Shown here: in pieces, positions 53,905 to 64,000 of the stretch
Position numbering within the stretch: the stretch's first letter is position 1
Layout of the letters: every line of letters starts with the position of its first letter
DNA from: Vibrio sp. HDW18
Lineage (GTDB): Bacteria > Pseudomonadota > Gammaproteobacteria > Enterobacterales > Vibrionaceae
Assembly: GCF_011306175.1 (NCBI RefSeq)
Contig: NZ_CP049913.1
Location: forward strand, 248,001 to 312,000
Length of the DNA stretch: 64,000 nucleotides
Direction of reading: 5' to 3'
The notes under the pieces: model-generated
Database searches by the model: none
Told to the model about the DNA's origin: nothing
Seen by the model: only the letters and a program-made list of their open reading frames with translations
Program-made: the position numbers and the translations under genes

Positions 53905-55101
53905 ATGTCTAAGCTGGTTTTAGTTTTAAACTGCGGTAGTTCTTCACTTAAGTTCGCGGTTGTTGACGCGCAAAGTGGTGAGCAACATCTTTCAGGTCTT
54001 GCTGAATGTTTACACCTTCCTGAAGCTCGTATCAAGTGGAAATTGGATGGCAAGCACGAAGCTCAACTGGGCGAAGGCGCAGCACACGATGAAGCACTGT
54101 CTTTCATCGTTGAAACTATTCTTGCTTCTAAGCCAGAACTGGCGGCTCAACTGAAAGCCGTTGGTCACCGTGTGGTACACGGTGGTGAGCAGTTCACTCA
54201 ATCTGCACTGATTGATGATGCAGTACTGAAAGGCATCGAAGATTGTGCAACTCTGGCTCCACTGCATAACCCAGCACACATCATTGGTATCAAAGCGGCA
54301 CAAAAAGCGTTCCCTGCACTACAAAACGTTGCAGTATTCGATACCGCGTTCCACCAAACTATGCCTGAAGAAGCATACCTGTACGCTCTGCCATACAAAC
54401 TATACCAAGAGCACGCTATCCGCCGTTACGGCATGCACGGTACTTCTCACCTGTTCATCGCACGTGAAGCAGCTGAGCGTCTAGGTAAACCAGCTAATGA
54501 GCTGAACATCATCAACTGCCACTTAGGCAACGGTGCTTCAGTTTGTGCGATCAAAAACGGTCAATCAGTTGACACTTCTATGGGTCTGACTCCTCTGGAA
54601 GGTCTGGTGATGGGTACTCGTTGTGGCGATATCGATCCTGCGATCATTTTCCACCTACACGATGCACTGGGTTACTCTGTTGAACAAATCAACACTATGC
54701 TGACCAAAGAATCGGGTCTGCAAGGTCTAACTGAAGTGACTTCTGACTGCCGTTTCGTTGAAGACAACTACGGTCAAAAAGAAGAAGCAACCCGTGCGAT
54801 GGATGTGTTCTGTCACCGTCTAGCCAAATACGTTGCAAGCTACACCGCTTGCCTAGATGGTCGTCTGGATGCGATCACCTTCACTGGTGGTATCGGTGAA
54901 AACTCTGCGCCTATCCGTGAAATGGTACTAAACCGTCTCGCGATCTTCGGCATTACCGTAGACAGCGCCGCTAACCTCAAAGCCCGTTTCGGTGGCGAAG
55001 GTGTGATCACGACTGCTGACAGCCGTATCCCAGCGATGGTTATCGCCACTAACGAAGAGTTAGTGATTGCAGAAGATACTGCACGTCTGACTAACATCTA
55101 A
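53905..55101 (+). CDS. ackA: Acetate kinase
   Basis: A 398-residue ASKHA-fold kinase interconverting acetyl phosphate + ADP and acetate + ATP. Signatures are [16 protein letters not shown] at the start, [39 protein letters not shown] and [11 protein letters not shown]. First gene of ackA-pta; codon use is strongly biased to optimal codons, as expected for high expression. A 57-bp repeat lies in the gap to pta. Confidence 0.97.
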   Translation: MSKLVLVLNCGSSSLKFAVVDAQSGEQHLSGLAECLHLPEARIKWKLDGKHEAQLGEGAAHDEALSFIVETILASKPELAAQLKAVGHRVVHGGEQFTQSALIDDAVLKGIEDCATLAPLHNPAHIIGIKAAQKAFPALQNVAVFDTAFHQTMPEEAYLYALPYKLYQEHAIRRYGMHGTSHLFIAREAAERLGKPANELNIINCHLGNGASVCAIKNGQSVDTSMGLTPLEGLVMGTRCGDIDPAIIFHLHDALGYSVEQINTMLTKESGLQGLTEVTSDCRFVEDNYGQKEEATRAMDVFCHRLAKYVASYTACLDGRLDAITFTGGIGENSAPIREMVLNRLAIFGITVDSAANLKARFGGEGVITTADSRIPAMVIATNEELVIAEDTARLTNI

Positions 55102-55203
55102 TTCGACTTACACTGGCTAACTTACGTTAGCCAGTGTCATTTAGGGGCTCAGCGTAACCTGCGTTTGAGCTTGGTCTCTTTCAATCTAAACAGCTTAGAT
55201 TGC

Positions 55204-55260
55204 TATACCTAAACAACTTAGCGTGACCGCTAGGCGGCAACAGTAAGTTGCAAAGGTATA
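55204..55260. repeat. 57-bp palindromic mini-element, ERIC-derived
   Basis: It begins TATACCTAAACAACTTA and ends TAAGTTGCAAAGGTATA, an imperfect terminal inverted repeat. Its left end resembles ERIC (TATACCCAAACAACTT) and the centre TAGGCGGCAA is shared with ERIC. It looks like a deletion derivative of ERIC placed in the ackA-pta transcript, where it would fold into a hairpin. Confidence 0.65.
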
Positions 55261-55284
55261 TCAATAGTGTGAGGTACTTTGCCA

Positions 55285-57429
55285 ATGTCCCGTACTATTA
55301 TGCTTGTCCCAATTAGCGCTGGCGTCGGTCTGACTAGCGTGAGCATGGGTCTCCTGCGCGCCATGGAGCGTAAAGGGGTTAGCGTTTCTTTCTATAAACC
55401 GATTGCACAGCCACGCACTGGCGGTGATCAACCGGATCTCACTTCGACGATCATGAGCCATAACAGTGACATCCAGATCGGTGAACCGATGAGTATGTCT
55501 GCTGCAGAAGCGCTGATCGGTAGCGAAAAGATGGACGTGCTGCTGGAAACCGTGGTTGAGCGTTATAACCAGATCAATAAAGGTGCAGAAGTCACTCTGA
55601 TCGAAGGTCTGGTTCCGACTCGCAAACACCCTTTTGCAAACCAAGTGAACGCAGAAATTGCCAACACTCTTGGTGCTGAAATTGTGTTCGTTGCCACCCC
55701 AGGCACAAACAATCCAACCCAGTTGAAAGAGCGCATTGAAGTTGCGTGTTCTAACTTTGGTGGTACCAAAAACAAGAGCATTTCTGGCGTTATCATCAAT
55801 AAACTCAATGCTCCGGTTGATGAAGCAGGCCGTACTCGCCCTGACTTATCCGAAATCTTTGATGATGCGGACAGCGCTAAGCAAGCCAACCTTGAAGTGA
55901 TGCAAATCTTCAACACCAGCCCAATCCGCGTACTGGGTTGTGTGCCATGGAGTATCGATTTGATCGCAACTCGCGCAATTGATATGGCCAAACACCTCAA
56001 AGGCGAAGTGATCAACCAAGGCGACATCAATACTCGTCGTATCAAAAGCATCACTTTCTGTGCCCGCTCTATCCCACACATGATTGAGCATTTCAAACCT
56101 GGCTCATTGCTAGTGACTTCAGCCGATCGCCCAGATGTGATTGTTGCCGCAGCATTAGCGGCCATGAATGGTGTGGAAATTGGCGCCGTCTTGCTGACCG
56201 GCGGTTACGATATTCCAAATGAGATTGTTAAACTGTGTAAACCAGCTTTTGAAACTGGCCTGCCTATTTTCAAAGCGCAAGGTAACACATGGCAAACTTC
56301 GCTCAATCTGCAAAGCTTCAGCCTTGAAGTACCAGCGGATGACAAAGAGCGTATCGAATTTATCAGCGAGCACGTGGCAAGCCACATTGATGGTCCATGG
56401 GTTGACTCGCTGACTGAAGGCGCACAAGCATCTCGTCGCCTAAGCCCACCAGCCTTCCGTTATCAGTTAACCGAACTTGCGCGCCACGCCAACAAACGTA
56501 TTGTTCTGCCTGAAGGTGATGAGCCACGTACCGTAAAAGCGGCGGCCATCTGTGCTGAGCGTGGTATTGCCCAATGTGTGCTGCTAGGTAACCCTGCGGA
56601 AATCAAACGTGTTGCTGCGCAACAAGGTGTTGAGCTGGGTGCAGGTATCGAGATTATCGATCCTGCGGTAGCCCGTGAGCAGTATATCGCTCGTCTGGTT
56701 GAGCTGCGTAAGAGCAAAGGCATGACCGAAGTGGTTGCACGTGAGCAACTGGAAGATACTGTGGTACTCGGCACTATGATGCTAGAGGGTAACCAAGTCG
56801 ATGGTCTGGTTTCTGGTGCAGTACACACTACCGCCAACACCATTCGTCCACCTCTACAAATCATTAAGACTGCGCCAAACGCGTCTCTGGTTTCATCGAT
56901 CTTCTTTATGCTACTGCCAGATCAAGTACTGGTGTACGGTGACTGTGCGATCAACCCAGATCCTAACGCTGAGCAACTGGCTGAGATTGCGATTCAATCT
57001 GCCGATTCTGCTGCCGCTTTCGGTATTGATCCTCGCGTAGCGATGATCTCTTACTCGACCGGAACTTCAGGTCAAGGCGCGGATGTGGATAAAGTTCGTG
57101 AAGCGACCCGCATCGCCAAAGAGAAGCGTCCTGATCTGGTGATTGATGGTCCTTTGCAGTATGACGCTGCAATTATGGAAAATGTTGCCGCCTCTAAAGC
57201 ACCTAACTCGCCAGTCGCGGGTAAAGCAACCGTATTTGTCTTCCCAGATCTGAACACCGGTAACACCACTTACAAAGCGGTACAACGTTCAGCGGATCTG
57301 GTATCAATCGGTCCGATGCTGCAAGGTATGCGCAAGCCAGTCAATGACCTGTCGCGTGGCGCATTGGTTGACGATATCGTCTACACCATCGCCCTGACCG
57401 CGATCCAAGCCGGTCAAGAGCAGAAATAA
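55285..57429 (+). CDS. pta: Phosphate acetyltransferase (long form)
   Basis: A 714-residue enzyme interconverting acetyl-CoA and acetyl phosphate. The N-terminal P-loop-like domain starts [32 protein letters not shown] central DRTGG domain (around 225-340) is followed by the catalytic PTA_PTB domain (about 390-714), with [36 protein letters not shown] and [19 protein letters not shown] 55285 is preferred to TTG 55279 because GAGG is better spaced. Cotranscription with ackA is likely. Confidence 0.96.
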   Translation: MSRTIMLVPISAGVGLTSVSMGLLRAMERKGVSVSFYKPIAQPRTGGDQPDLTSTIMSHNSDIQIGEPMSMSAAEALIGSEKMDVLLETVVERYNQINKGAEVTLIEGLVPTRKHPFANQVNAEIANTLGAEIVFVATPGTNNPTQLKERIEVACSNFGGTKNKSISGVIINKLNAPVDEAGRTRPDLSEIFDDADSAKQANLEVMQIFNTSPIRVLGCVPWSIDLIATRAIDMAKHLKGEVINQGDINTRRIKSITFCARSIPHMIEHFKPGSLLVTSADRPDVIVAAALAAMNGVEIGAVLLTGGYDIPNEIVKLCKPAFETGLPIFKAQGNTWQTSLNLQSFSLEVPADDKERIEFISEHVASHIDGPWVDSLTEGAQASRRLSPPAFRYQLTELARHANKRIVLPEGDEPRTVKAAAICAERGIAQCVLLGNPAEIKRVAAQQGVELGAGIEIIDPAVAREQYIARLVELRKSKGMTEVVAREQLEDTVVLGTMMLEGNQVDGLVSGAVHTTANTIRPPLQIIKTAPNASLVSSIFFMLLPDQVLVYGDCAINPDPNAEQLAEIAIQSADSAAAFGIDPRVAMISYSTGTSGQGADVDKVREATRIAKEKRPDLVIDGPLQYDAAIMENVAASKAPNSPVAGKATVFVFPDLNTGNTTYKAVQRSADLVSIGPMLQGMRKPVNDLSRGALVDDIVYTIALTAIQAGQEQK

Positions 57430-57457
57430 ATCGGTACGATTCAGCCCTTAATCTGCC

Positions 57458-57487
57458 AAGCCCCTGAGATTTCAGGGGCTTTTTTTA
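57458..57487 (+). terminator. Terminator of ackA-pta
   Basis: AAGCCCCTGA (57458-57467) pairs with TCAGGGGCTT (57472-57481) and is followed by seven or more T. Confidence 0.92.
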
Positions 57488-57499
57488 TCTTGTTTGCAT

Positions 57500-57534
57500 A
57501 AAAAAAGCGCGATCGGAATTTAAGATCGCGCTTT
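57500..57534 (-). terminator. Terminator of opp operon
   Basis: AAAGCGCGATC (57504-57514) pairs with GATCGCGCTTT (57524-57534); the adjoining A run at 57500-57506 gives T in the minus-strand transcript. It is 20 bases after the oppF stop. Confidence 0.88.
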
Positions 57535-57553
57535 AGTCTGTCACAGACTGAAT

Positions 57554-58546
57554 TTATGCCTCAGCGTATAAACAAGCCACCGAATGTCTATCCGAACCTT
57601 TAATCATAGGTTTAGTTTGTGCACATTCGACCGTCGCTTGAGGACAGCGGGTACGAAATACACAACCTGAAGGTGGATTGATTGGCGAAGGTAAATCCCC
57701 TTCCAACATCTGGATGGTTTTATTGCGCTCAAGGTTAGGATCGGGAATCGGTACCGCAGACATCAACGCTTTAGTATAAGGATGCAGAGGGTTGGTAAAC
57801 AGAGCTTTGGTGACACCAAGCTCGACTGCATTACCTAAATACATCACTAATACGCGATCGGAAATGTGCTTTACCACTGACAGATCATGAGCAATAAATA
57901 CCAAGCTCAACCCAAGTTCTTTTTGCAAATCTTTCAGTAAGTTAACCACCTGAGCTTGAATCGAGACATCCAATGCGGATACGGGCTCATCACAGATAAT
58001 CATCTTCGGCTTGAGGATCAATGCCCGCGCAATACCAATCCGCTGACATTGACCACCAGAGAACTCATGCGGATAGCGGTTGATCACATTCGGTAACAGA
58101 CCGACTTTGGCCATCATCTCTTTGACGCGATCTTTGACCTCTAGCTTGCTCAGCTCAGGATAGAAGGTTTGCAGCGGCTCCGCGATAATATCGCCTACCG
58201 TCATGCGTGGGTTGAGCGAAGCTAAAGGATCTTGAAAAATCATCTGGATTTGCTTGCGCGTGGCGCGACGTTTGACTTCCTGCATGCGGGTTAAATCTTG
58301 CCCTAGCCACACCACTTCACCGTGAGTCGCTTGCACTAAGCCGATAATGGCTCGCGCAAAAGTCGATTTACCACAACCCGACTCCCCCACCACACCTAAC
58401 GTTTCCCCTTCATATAGGCGCACATTCACCCCATCTACCGCTTTCAGTGTCAACGGTTTGGTCCATGGCCACGCTGATTTAGGGGTGATGCTAAAGTGAA
58501 CTTTGAGATCGTTAATCTCTAATAATAATTTTTTTTCTGCGTTCAT
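57554..58546 (-). CDS. oppF: Oligopeptide ABC transporter ATP-binding protein OppF
   Basis: About 330 residues. Walker [16 protein letters not shown], signature [16 protein letters not shown], Walker [15 protein letters not shown] and the C-terminal oligo_HPY region with cysteines in [15 protein letters not shown]. One of the two ATPases energising peptide uptake. The start ATG 58546 overlaps the oppD stop as ATGA; the frame extends ten codons upstream. Confidence 0.96.
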   Translation of the reverse strand: MNAEKKLLLEINDLKVHFSITPKSAWPWTKPLTLKAVDGVNVRLYEGETLGVVGESGCGKSTFARAIIGLVQATHGEVVWLGQDLTRMQEVKRRATRKQIQMIFQDPLASLNPRMTVGDIIAEPLQTFYPELSKLEVKDRVKEMMAKVGLLPNVINRYPHEFSGGQCQRIGIARALILKPKMIICDEPVSALDVSIQAQVVNLLKDLQKELGLSLVFIAHDLSVVKHISDRVLVMYLGNAVELGVTKALFTNPLHPYTKALMSAVPIPDPNLERNKTIQMLEGDLPSPINPPSGCVFRTRCPQATVECAQTKPMIKGSDRHSVACLYAEA

Positions 58547-59514
58547 TTGGCCCATGCCTCCCAATCCGAAAAACAAGCACGTTGACGATCATCACCAAAT
58601 GGCAGCAAGATCGGTGCTTGACGCGTACAGCGATCCATCACTCGGTGACAGCGCTCTTGATAAGGACAGCCAACCGGTAAGCGCAATAAGTTGGGTGGAT
58701 TACCCGGGATGGTCGGCAACACATCGCCTTCGGTATCCAAGCGGGGGATCGCCCTGAGCAGACCTTCTGCATAAGGGTGACTCGGGTTGTAGAAAATATC
58801 GTTCACTGAACCATACTCCATGGTACGGCCAGCATACATCACCAATACTTTGTCACAAGAGCCCGCCACTACTCCCAAATCGTGGGTGATCATAATGATC
58901 GCGGTATTGAATTCACGCTTAAGTTCGTTCAATAGCTCCATGATCTGCGCTTGCACCGTCACATCCAGTGCGGTGGTCGGCTCATCGGCAATCAACAGTT
59001 TCGGGCGGCACAACAGCGCCATCGCGATCATTACCCGCTGACGCATCCCGCCTGAAAACTCATGTGGATACATAGTGATACGCTGACGCGCTTCAGGAAT
59101 TTTTACCGCTTCCAGCATACGTACCGACTCTTCAAATGCCTGCGCCTTACTCATCCCTTTGTGCAGCATCAACACTTCCATCAGTTGATCGCTCACCTTC
59201 ATATAAGGGTTGAGTGAGGTCATCGGATCTTGAAAAATCATCGCGATTTGCTCAGCGCGCACTTTATTCAGTGCACGCTCGGGTAAGTTGAGGATCTCTT
59301 TGCCTTCAAACTTAGCACTACCAGTAATGGTGCCGTTTTTCGCCAGCAGGCCCATGATCGCAAATACGGTTTGTGATTTGCCTGAACCAGACTCACCAAC
59401 AATGCCTAAGGTTTCTCCCTGCTTGAGTGAGAAATTGAGATCATTGACTGCGGTGACCGTACCATCTTGGGTGGCAAACTCGACACGCAGATCTTTGACA
59501 TCTAATAAACTCAT
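58543..59514 (-). CDS. oppD: Oligopeptide ABC transporter ATP-binding protein OppD
   Basis: A 323-residue partner ATPase. Walker [16 protein letters not shown], signature [17 protein letters not shown], Walker [15 protein letters not shown] and C-terminal cysteines in [15 protein letters not shown], which in relatives bind an Fe-S or stabilise the fold. It lies 27 bases after oppC. Confidence 0.96.
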   Translation of the reverse strand: MSLLDVKDLRVEFATQDGTVTAVNDLNFSLKQGETLGIVGESGSGKSQTVFAIMGLLAKNGTITGSAKFEGKEILNLPERALNKVRAEQIAMIFQDPMTSLNPYMKVSDQLMEVLMLHKGMSKAQAFEESVRMLEAVKIPEARQRITMYPHEFSGGMRQRVMIAMALLCRPKLLIADEPTTALDVTVQAQIMELLNELKREFNTAIIMITHDLGVVAGSCDKVLVMYAGRTMEYGSVNDIFYNPSHPYAEGLLRAIPRLDTEGDVLPTIPGNPPNLLRLPVGCPYQERCHRVMDRCTRQAPILLPFGDDRQRACFSDWEAWAK

Positions 59515-59541
59515 TATGACTTCCTTTATTTTAAGCTTGGT

Positions 59542-60444
59542 TTATCTGTCTTTAGGATCTAGCGCGTCACGCAGACCATCGCCAACATAGTTAAAGCAGA
59601 ACAACGTCAACACCATAAATGTCGCCGGGAACAACAGTTGCCAAATTGCCACTTCCATTGTATTTGCGCCCTCTTGCAGCAAAGCGCCCCAACTGGTCAT
59701 CGGCTCTTGCACACCAAGGCCAAGGAAAGAGAGAAAAGATTCGGTCAAAATCATACTTGGGATCAACAAGGTTGAATAAACCGCCACAATCCCCAGTACG
59801 TTTGGCACAATATGGCGAGTGATAATATTCCACTTGCTGACCCCACACACATGCGCCGCTTCAATAAACTCTTTAGTGCGCAGGCTTAGGGTTTGGCCAC
59901 GAACAATCCGAGCCATATCCAGCCATGCAATCGCACCGATTGCCACAAAAATCAGCACGATATTGCGGCCAAAAAAGGTGACTAATACGATCACCAAAAA
60001 CATAAATGGGATCGCGTATAAAATCTCCAAAATCCGCATCATGACTCGGTCAGTTCGGCCACCAATAAAACCGGAGGTCGCACCATACAAGGTGCCGATC
60101 AAGACCGCCACCAATGCACCCATGATGCCAACCATCAGCGAAATTCGCCCCCCGACTAAGGTACGCACAAACAAGTCACGCCCAAGCGCATCCGTACCAA
60201 ACCAATGTTCAGCAGAGGGTGCCGCATGCATCGCATACCAATCAGTATCTTCGTAGCTATAAGCGGAAAACATCGGCAGGAAAATCACCGCCAAGGTGAT
60301 CAACATCAGTATCAATAAACTCACCATCGCCGCTTTATTGCGCATAAAGCGAATCTTGGCGTCTTGCCATAAGCTGCGGCCTTGAATCTCGAGATTTTGT
60401 GAGAAATTTTCAATCGCTGCTAAGTGTTCTTTTTTGGTTAACAT
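59542..60444 (-). CDS. oppC: Oligopeptide ABC transporter permease OppC
   Basis: About 300 residues. After the cytoplasmic N-terminus MLTKKEHLAAIENFSQNLEIQGRSLWQDAKIRFMRNKAAM come six membrane segments and the EAA loop (EAAHVCGVSKWNIITRHIVPNVLG) that meets the ATPases. The open frame runs 20 codons upstream, but ATG 60444 matches the OppC start and has AGGA upstream. It follows oppB by 13 bases. Confidence 0.95.
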   Translation of the reverse strand: MLTKKEHLAAIENFSQNLEIQGRSLWQDAKIRFMRNKAAMVSLLILMLITLAVIFLPMFSAYSYEDTDWYAMHAAPSAEHWFGTDALGRDLFVRTLVGGRISLMVGIMGALVAVLIGTLYGATSGFIGGRTDRVMMRILEILYAIPFMFLVIVLVTFFGRNIVLIFVAIGAIAWLDMARIVRGQTLSLRTKEFIEAAHVCGVSKWNIITRHIVPNVLGIVAVYSTLLIPSMILTESFLSFLGLGVQEPMTSWGALLQEGANTMEVAIWQLLFPATFMVLTLFCFNYVGDGLRDALDPKDR

Positions 60445-60457
60445 GATCGTAGTCCTA

Positions 60458-61378
60458 TTAGTAGCGAATTTTCGGATCGATATAAGCGAGCAGAATATCG
60501 ACAATCGCGTTAAACAGTATAAATAGGAAGCCGATCAGAATCGTGATCCCCATAACCAGAGAATAATCTCGGTTAAACGCAGCGTTCACAAATAACTTGC
60601 CAATGCCAGGTAAGCCAAAAATGGTCTCAATCACCACAGAGCCGGTGATAATGCCAACAAATGCTGGCCCCATATAAGACACCACTGGCAGCATGGCTGG
60701 CTTGAGCGCATGTTTGATCACGATATAACGGTAGCTAAGCCCTTTGGCACGCGCAGTACGAATAAAGTTGCTGTTGAGTGTTTCAATCATCGAGCCGCGG
60801 GTGATACGCGCAAAGGTGGCTACATACAACAATGACATACCAAGCACTGGCAGTGCCATATAGCGAAAGCCGCCATCTTGCCACCCACCAGCCGGAAACA
60901 GACTGAAGTGAATCGAGAACAGATAAATTAAGACCGGAGCCAACACAAAAGAGGGCATCACCACCCCGATCATTGCGGTCGACATAATGGTGTAGTCAAC
61001 CCAGGTATTGTGCTTCAACGCCGCAATGGTGCCGACAGTTACCCCCATAATGACCGTGAAAATAAACGCCGCCAGACCAATTTTTACCGAAACCGGCAAT
61101 GCACTGCTGATCAGTTCATTCACCGTATAATCTTTGTATTTAAACGAGGGGCCAAAATCACCCTGTACAATATTGGTTAGATAGGTCAGATACTGCTCTG
61201 ATACTGGTTTGTCGAGACCATATTTCGCATTGATATTGGCCATCACTTCCGGCGGTAGCGGACGTTCTGAAGAAAATGGGTTACCTGGCGCGTAGCGCAT
61301 AAGAAAAAAAGATAGCGTGATCAATACCAACATGGTTGGGATTGCTTCAAATATCCTTTTTGCAATGAATTTAAGCAT
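60458..61378 (-). CDS. oppB: Oligopeptide ABC transporter permease OppB
   Basis: A 306-residue permease with N-terminal MLKFIAKRIFEAIPTMLVLITLSFFLMRYAPGNPF, six membrane segments and the EAA loop FIRTARAKGLSYRYIVIKHALKPAMLP. It pairs with OppC to form the channel. It is separated from oppA by 93 bases containing a strong hairpin. Confidence 0.96.
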   Translation of the reverse strand: MLKFIAKRIFEAIPTMLVLITLSFFLMRYAPGNPFSSERPLPPEVMANINAKYGLDKPVSEQYLTYLTNIVQGDFGPSFKYKDYTVNELISSALPVSVKIGLAAFIFTVIMGVTVGTIAALKHNTWVDYTIMSTAMIGVVMPSFVLAPVLIYLFSIHFSLFPAGGWQDGGFRYMALPVLGMSLLYVATFARITRGSMIETLNSNFIRTARAKGLSYRYIVIKHALKPAMLPVVSYMGPAFVGIITGSVVIETIFGLPGIGKLFVNAAFNRDYSLVMGITILIGFLFILFNAIVDILLAYIDPKIRY

Positions 61379-61410
61379 AAACTCACTCTTTCAATCTGTG
61401 ACAAAAATGA

Positions 61411-61441
61411 AAAGACCCTGCATGTGAATTTCACATGCAGC
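61411..61441 (-). terminator. Hairpin between oppA and oppB, leaky terminator or mRNA barrier
   Basis: CTGCATGTGAA (61419-61429) and TTCACATGCAG (61431-61441) form an 11-bp perfect stem with almost no loop. On the minus strand it is followed by GGTCTTTTCATTTTTG. It should reduce expression of oppBCDF relative to oppA, fitting the need for excess binding protein. Confidence 0.75.
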
Positions 61442-61471
61442 GCCGAGATTACTTATAGTTTTATAGTTCGA

Positions 61472-63103
61472 TTATTGAGCTTTAATGTAGAGATCTTTGG
61501 CATAGACCTTATCTTCCGCATTATTGGTTGGATAACCGCCAACGGTTGGAGAGACCAGTCGTGAGATGACATATTGATAAATTGGTGCAATCGGCATATC
61601 ACGCGCCAACAACTTCTCCGCATCCGCATACAGTTTTTGACGCTCCTGCTCAGATGTAGACGTCATGGCTTTTTCGAGCGTCGCATCATACTCAGCACTG
61701 TAGTACTTCGCATCATTCGACGAGTTACTTGACATCATCAAGGTTAAGAACGACGATGCTTCGTTATAGTCACCACACCACCCTGCACGTGTTGCATCAA
61801 AATTACCTTGACGACGCGTATCGAGGAAGGTTTTCCACTCTTGGTTTTCCAATGCGATATCGACCCCTAAGCCAGTTTTCCACATTGATTGGATCGCAGT
61901 GGCAATTTTCTTGTGGTTTTCGGATGTGTTATAGAGCAAAGTAAATTTGAGTGGATTGGCTTTATTGTAGCCTGCCGCTTCCAATAATGTTTGGGCTTCC
62001 GCAATTCGCTGTTTCTGGGTCATTTTGCCGTAAGCCGGCATTTCAGCAGCAAACCCTGCGGTAATTTCCGGCGTCAAGAAGAAGGCGGGTTTTTGACCTT
62101 GCCCCAAGATTGCATCTGAAATCACATCACGATCAATCGCATATGATAGGGCTTGACGTACTCGGACATCATCAAATGGTGCTTTAGCGGTATTAAAACC
62201 GTAGTAATAAGTACAAAGTTGACCTTGTACCAGTACCGATTGTGGATGCTCTTTTTTCAAACGCTTGAAATGCTCAAGTGGCAGTTCGTTGGTGATCTGA
62301 ATCTCACCAGACAAGAAACGGTTCATTTCTGCTACTTGGTTTTCAATCGGCAGATAAGTCACTTTGTTAATGACGGTGTGTTTATCATCCCAGTATTGGG
62401 GGTTACGTTTAAGCTCTAAACGCTCGTTAACCACCCATTTATCCAGCACATAAGCACCGTTACCGACATAATTTTCAGGCTTGGTCCATTGTTCGCCATG
62501 TTTTTCGATGGTCGCACGGTGAACCGGTTTTACTGTAGTGTGCCCCATCATCATCACAAAATACGGTACCGCGCTTTCCAATTCAAAGCGCAGGGTTTTG
62601 TCATCCAGAGCCGTAACACCCAAGGTGGATTTGTCTTTTTCCCCAGCGATGATCTCTTTAGCATTCTTCATCTTGGTGTATTCCATATACCAAGAATAGG
62701 GCGAAGCTGTTGCCGGATCGACCGCACGTTGAAAGCTGTACACGAAATCGTGCGCCGTCACCGGATCACCGTTAGACCATTTGGCATCAGGACGAATATG
62801 GAAAGTAAAGGTGGTGTTATCGGCCGTTTCCCAACGTTCGGCTACTCCAGGAACCACATTACCATTAGCATCCTGATTGACCAGACCTTCTAACAGATCA
62901 CGGATCACGTTGGATTCAGGAACACCTTCGGTTTTGTGTGGGTCGAGAGAGGCAACTTCGGTACCGTTACCGCGCACCAATTCTTGCACGGGAGCCAGTT
63001 TAGTACCCGCAGGGACGTTTGCAGCAACAGAGGTCAATGATGTGGCGGCCACCGCCAAGCCAGCACTGAGCAGCAGTGCTTGGGTGATTTTGTTCTTATA
63101 CAT
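61472..63103 (-). CDS. oppA: Periplasmic oligopeptide-binding protein OppA
   Basis: 543 residues of SBP family 5. Signal peptide MYKNKITQALLLSAGLAVAATSLTSVA with probable cleavage near VAA; no lipobox. The mature part has NGTEVASLDPHKTEGVPESNVIRDLLEGL, RPDAKWSNGDPVTAHDFVYSFQRAVDP and VRQALSYAIDRD. First gene of the opp operon. The ribosome-binding site GGAG is unusually close to the ATG (three bases). Confidence 0.96.
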   Translation of the reverse strand: MYKNKITQALLLSAGLAVAATSLTSVAANVPAGTKLAPVQELVRGNGTEVASLDPHKTEGVPESNVIRDLLEGLVNQDANGNVVPGVAERWETADNTTFTFHIRPDAKWSNGDPVTAHDFVYSFQRAVDPATASPYSWYMEYTKMKNAKEIIAGEKDKSTLGVTALDDKTLRFELESAVPYFVMMMGHTTVKPVHRATIEKHGEQWTKPENYVGNGAYVLDKWVVNERLELKRNPQYWDDKHTVINKVTYLPIENQVAEMNRFLSGEIQITNELPLEHFKRLKKEHPQSVLVQGQLCTYYYGFNTAKAPFDDVRVRQALSYAIDRDVISDAILGQGQKPAFFLTPEITAGFAAEMPAYGKMTQKQRIAEAQTLLEAAGYNKANPLKFTLLYNTSENHKKIATAIQSMWKTGLGVDIALENQEWKTFLDTRRQGNFDATRAGWCGDYNEASSFLTLMMSSNSSNDAKYYSAEYDATLEKAMTSTSEQERQKLYADAEKLLARDMPIAPIYQYVISRLVSPTVGGYPTNNAEDKVYAKDLYIKAQ

Positions 63104-63412
63104 GCATAAACTCCAAGTTTTAATATTGCATCCATGACATCCATGTCAGGTATTCAGAACGGCTGATAGTTGTTGTATAAGTATTGAACAAAAACAACTT
63201 ATACCTGGCACGGATCGCGAATCACCTTAACAACCCTTGCATCAATTTGCCATAAAAATGTCTTACAAACCGACTATGCTCCTTCGGTTCTTTCCGATAT
63301 TAGTAAAAAATTTCACCACTTGGGTTTATCTGCAGTAGATAACGATTTTCCGAGCAGGTCGCTCATCACATCGATAAATGGTGTACCAATCGATACAACA
63401 AAACCATAGACT
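63104..63412. other. oppA leader and promoter region
   Basis: 309 bases between the HAD gene stop and the oppA start. GTATAAG (63175-63181) pairs with CTTATAC (63198-63204), and TGACAT/ATGTCA lies at about 63135-63148, so the mRNA leader is probably structured. AACCGA (63268-63273) and TCGGTT (63284-63289) form a small hairpin that could end the upstream HAD gene. No promoter pair could be chosen with confidence. Confidence 0.4.
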
Positions 63413-64000
63413 CTACACTGCCCAATTTAATACTGGCCAACCATGCTGTGCACCTTGTGCTCGTAATTGTGGACACGGATTGACCAGATAAGTGAAATCT
63501 GCGTGTAGGCATAACGGCAGATCATTGATCGAATCGGTATAAAAATGAATGTGTTGATAGGTTTCACTCTGCTCAGAGAGCCACTGCTGCAAACGCAGCA
63601 CTTTACCTTCACGATAACTGGCTACCCCGGCAATTTCCGAACTATAGCAACCTTGCCTTTCGACTAAATCAATTCCCAATGCATGCGCAATACCAAAATG
63701 CGCAGCCACCTCTTGCACTAAAAAAGAGACGGAAGCAGAAATGATCAGACAGGTGCTGCCCTGCAGCTTTAGCTGTGCCAACAATGTTCGAGCTTGAGCA
63801 AAATGCCGCGGTACAATCAACTGCGCAACGCACTCTTGTGCCCAAGCTTGTACGCTAGCAATCGGCACATTGGCTAACGGCTGCATGGCAAAAGTAATGT
63901 ACTGTGCCATATCCATTTTACCTTGCGCATACAACGCCATACGTCGCCGATCTTCTGTCACAAAATTATGATCCGTCGCAATCCCTTTCTCGGCTAAAAA
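63413..64000 (-). CDS. HAD-superfamily hydrolase, SerB-like (HAD-IB), truncated by window edge
   Basis: About 196 codons visible; the frame is still open at the right edge, so the N-terminus with the DxD nucleophile is outside. Present are the motif II serine in CLIISASVSFLVQEVAAHFGI, the motif III lysine region in GVASYREGKVLRLQQW, and motif IV acids in HFYTDSINDLPLCLHADFTYLVNP. This is the HAD-IB layout of phosphoserine-phosphatase-like enzymes. The substrate is unknown. A GTG at 63961 is an internal codon, not a likely start. Confidence 0.85.
   Translation of the reverse strand, partial: FLAEKGIATDHNFVTEDRRRMALYAQGKMDMAQYITFAMQPLANVPIASVQAWAQECVAQLIVPRHFAQARTLLAQLKLQGSTCLIISASVSFLVQEVAAHFGIAHALGIDLVERQGCYSSEIAGVASYREGKVLRLQQWLSEQSETYQHIHFYTDSINDLPLCLHADFTYLVNPCPQLRAQGAQHGWPVLNWAV

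Overview
The window is a stretch of Vibrio chromosome, probably chromosome 1 of a species in or near the V. cholerae group. The basis is gene content and order: panP-hexR-grxA-clpA/clpS-cspD-icd-hisGDCBHAFI-NhaC family-vicH-gsk-mnmA-hflD-purB, then a lipid/oxidative-stress operon, htpX, bioDCFB/bioA, serS-rarA-lolA, ackA-pta and opp. Copies of the 126-127 bp Vibrio/enterobacterial ERIC repeat are also present. No sequence search was possible, so the species call is inference. Nearly all of the DNA is core-genome housekeeping; no integrase, transposase, phage, CRISPR array, rRNA or tRNA gene was seen.

Layout. 1-7.6 kb: tail of a lysine exporter (lysO), PLP aspartate decarboxylase panP, central-carbon repressor hexR, an iron alcohol dehydrogenase, glutaredoxin grxA and a ybjL-type transporter. 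7.6-14.4 kb: clpS-clpA proteolysis genes divergent from cspD, monomeric NADP isocitrate dehydrogenase, and rluE. 14.4-21.9 kb: complete histidine operon on the minus strand with a leader peptide of five consecutive His codons and a his attenuator. 22-24 kb: an NhaC-superfamily transporter whose mRNA leader carries a clear lysine riboswitch, marking it as the lysine transporter LysW. 24.3-29.6 kb: H-NS (vicH), gsk with a PurR box, mnmA-hflD-purB. 29.6-35.7 kb: an eight-gene, tightly overlapping minus-strand operon (SnoaL-like, SDR, FAD amine oxidase-like, DUF1365, cyclopropane-fatty-acid-synthase-like, DUF2878, chalcone-isomerase-like, DUF3833 lipoprotein), the gene set that elsewhere accompanies ECF sigma factor/ChrR singlet-oxygen systems, here without its regulator.

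35.8-38.8 kb holds a small metal-resistance cassette, rcnA/rcnR, with RcnR operators between the two genes. It is bordered on one side by an ERIC element truncated exactly at the rcnA stop codon, with a full ERIC copy nearby, which suggests insertion or rearrangement. 38.9-44 kb: biotin genes bioBFCD and divergent bioA around a candidate BirA operator. 44-52 kb: serS, rarA, lolA, a UPF0149/SEC-C protein, dusC, and a three-gene ABC importer of the TrpXYZ-like family with unknown substrate. 52.5-57.5 kb: VF530-family protein, yfbV, ackA-pta (with a 57-bp palindromic mini-repeat between the two). 57.5-64 kb: oppABCDF peptide importer with an RNA hairpin after oppA, then a HAD hydrolase running off the right edge.

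The most interesting regulatory content is RNA- and operator-based: the lysine riboswitch, the his attenuator, the twin RcnR sites, the PurR box at gsk and the bio operator. The least understood items are the orphan ABC importer, the lipid/photo-oxidative operon, the 59-codon gene beside the ERIC element, and the ERIC-derived mini-elements. I did not find a clearly undescribed multi-gene system.
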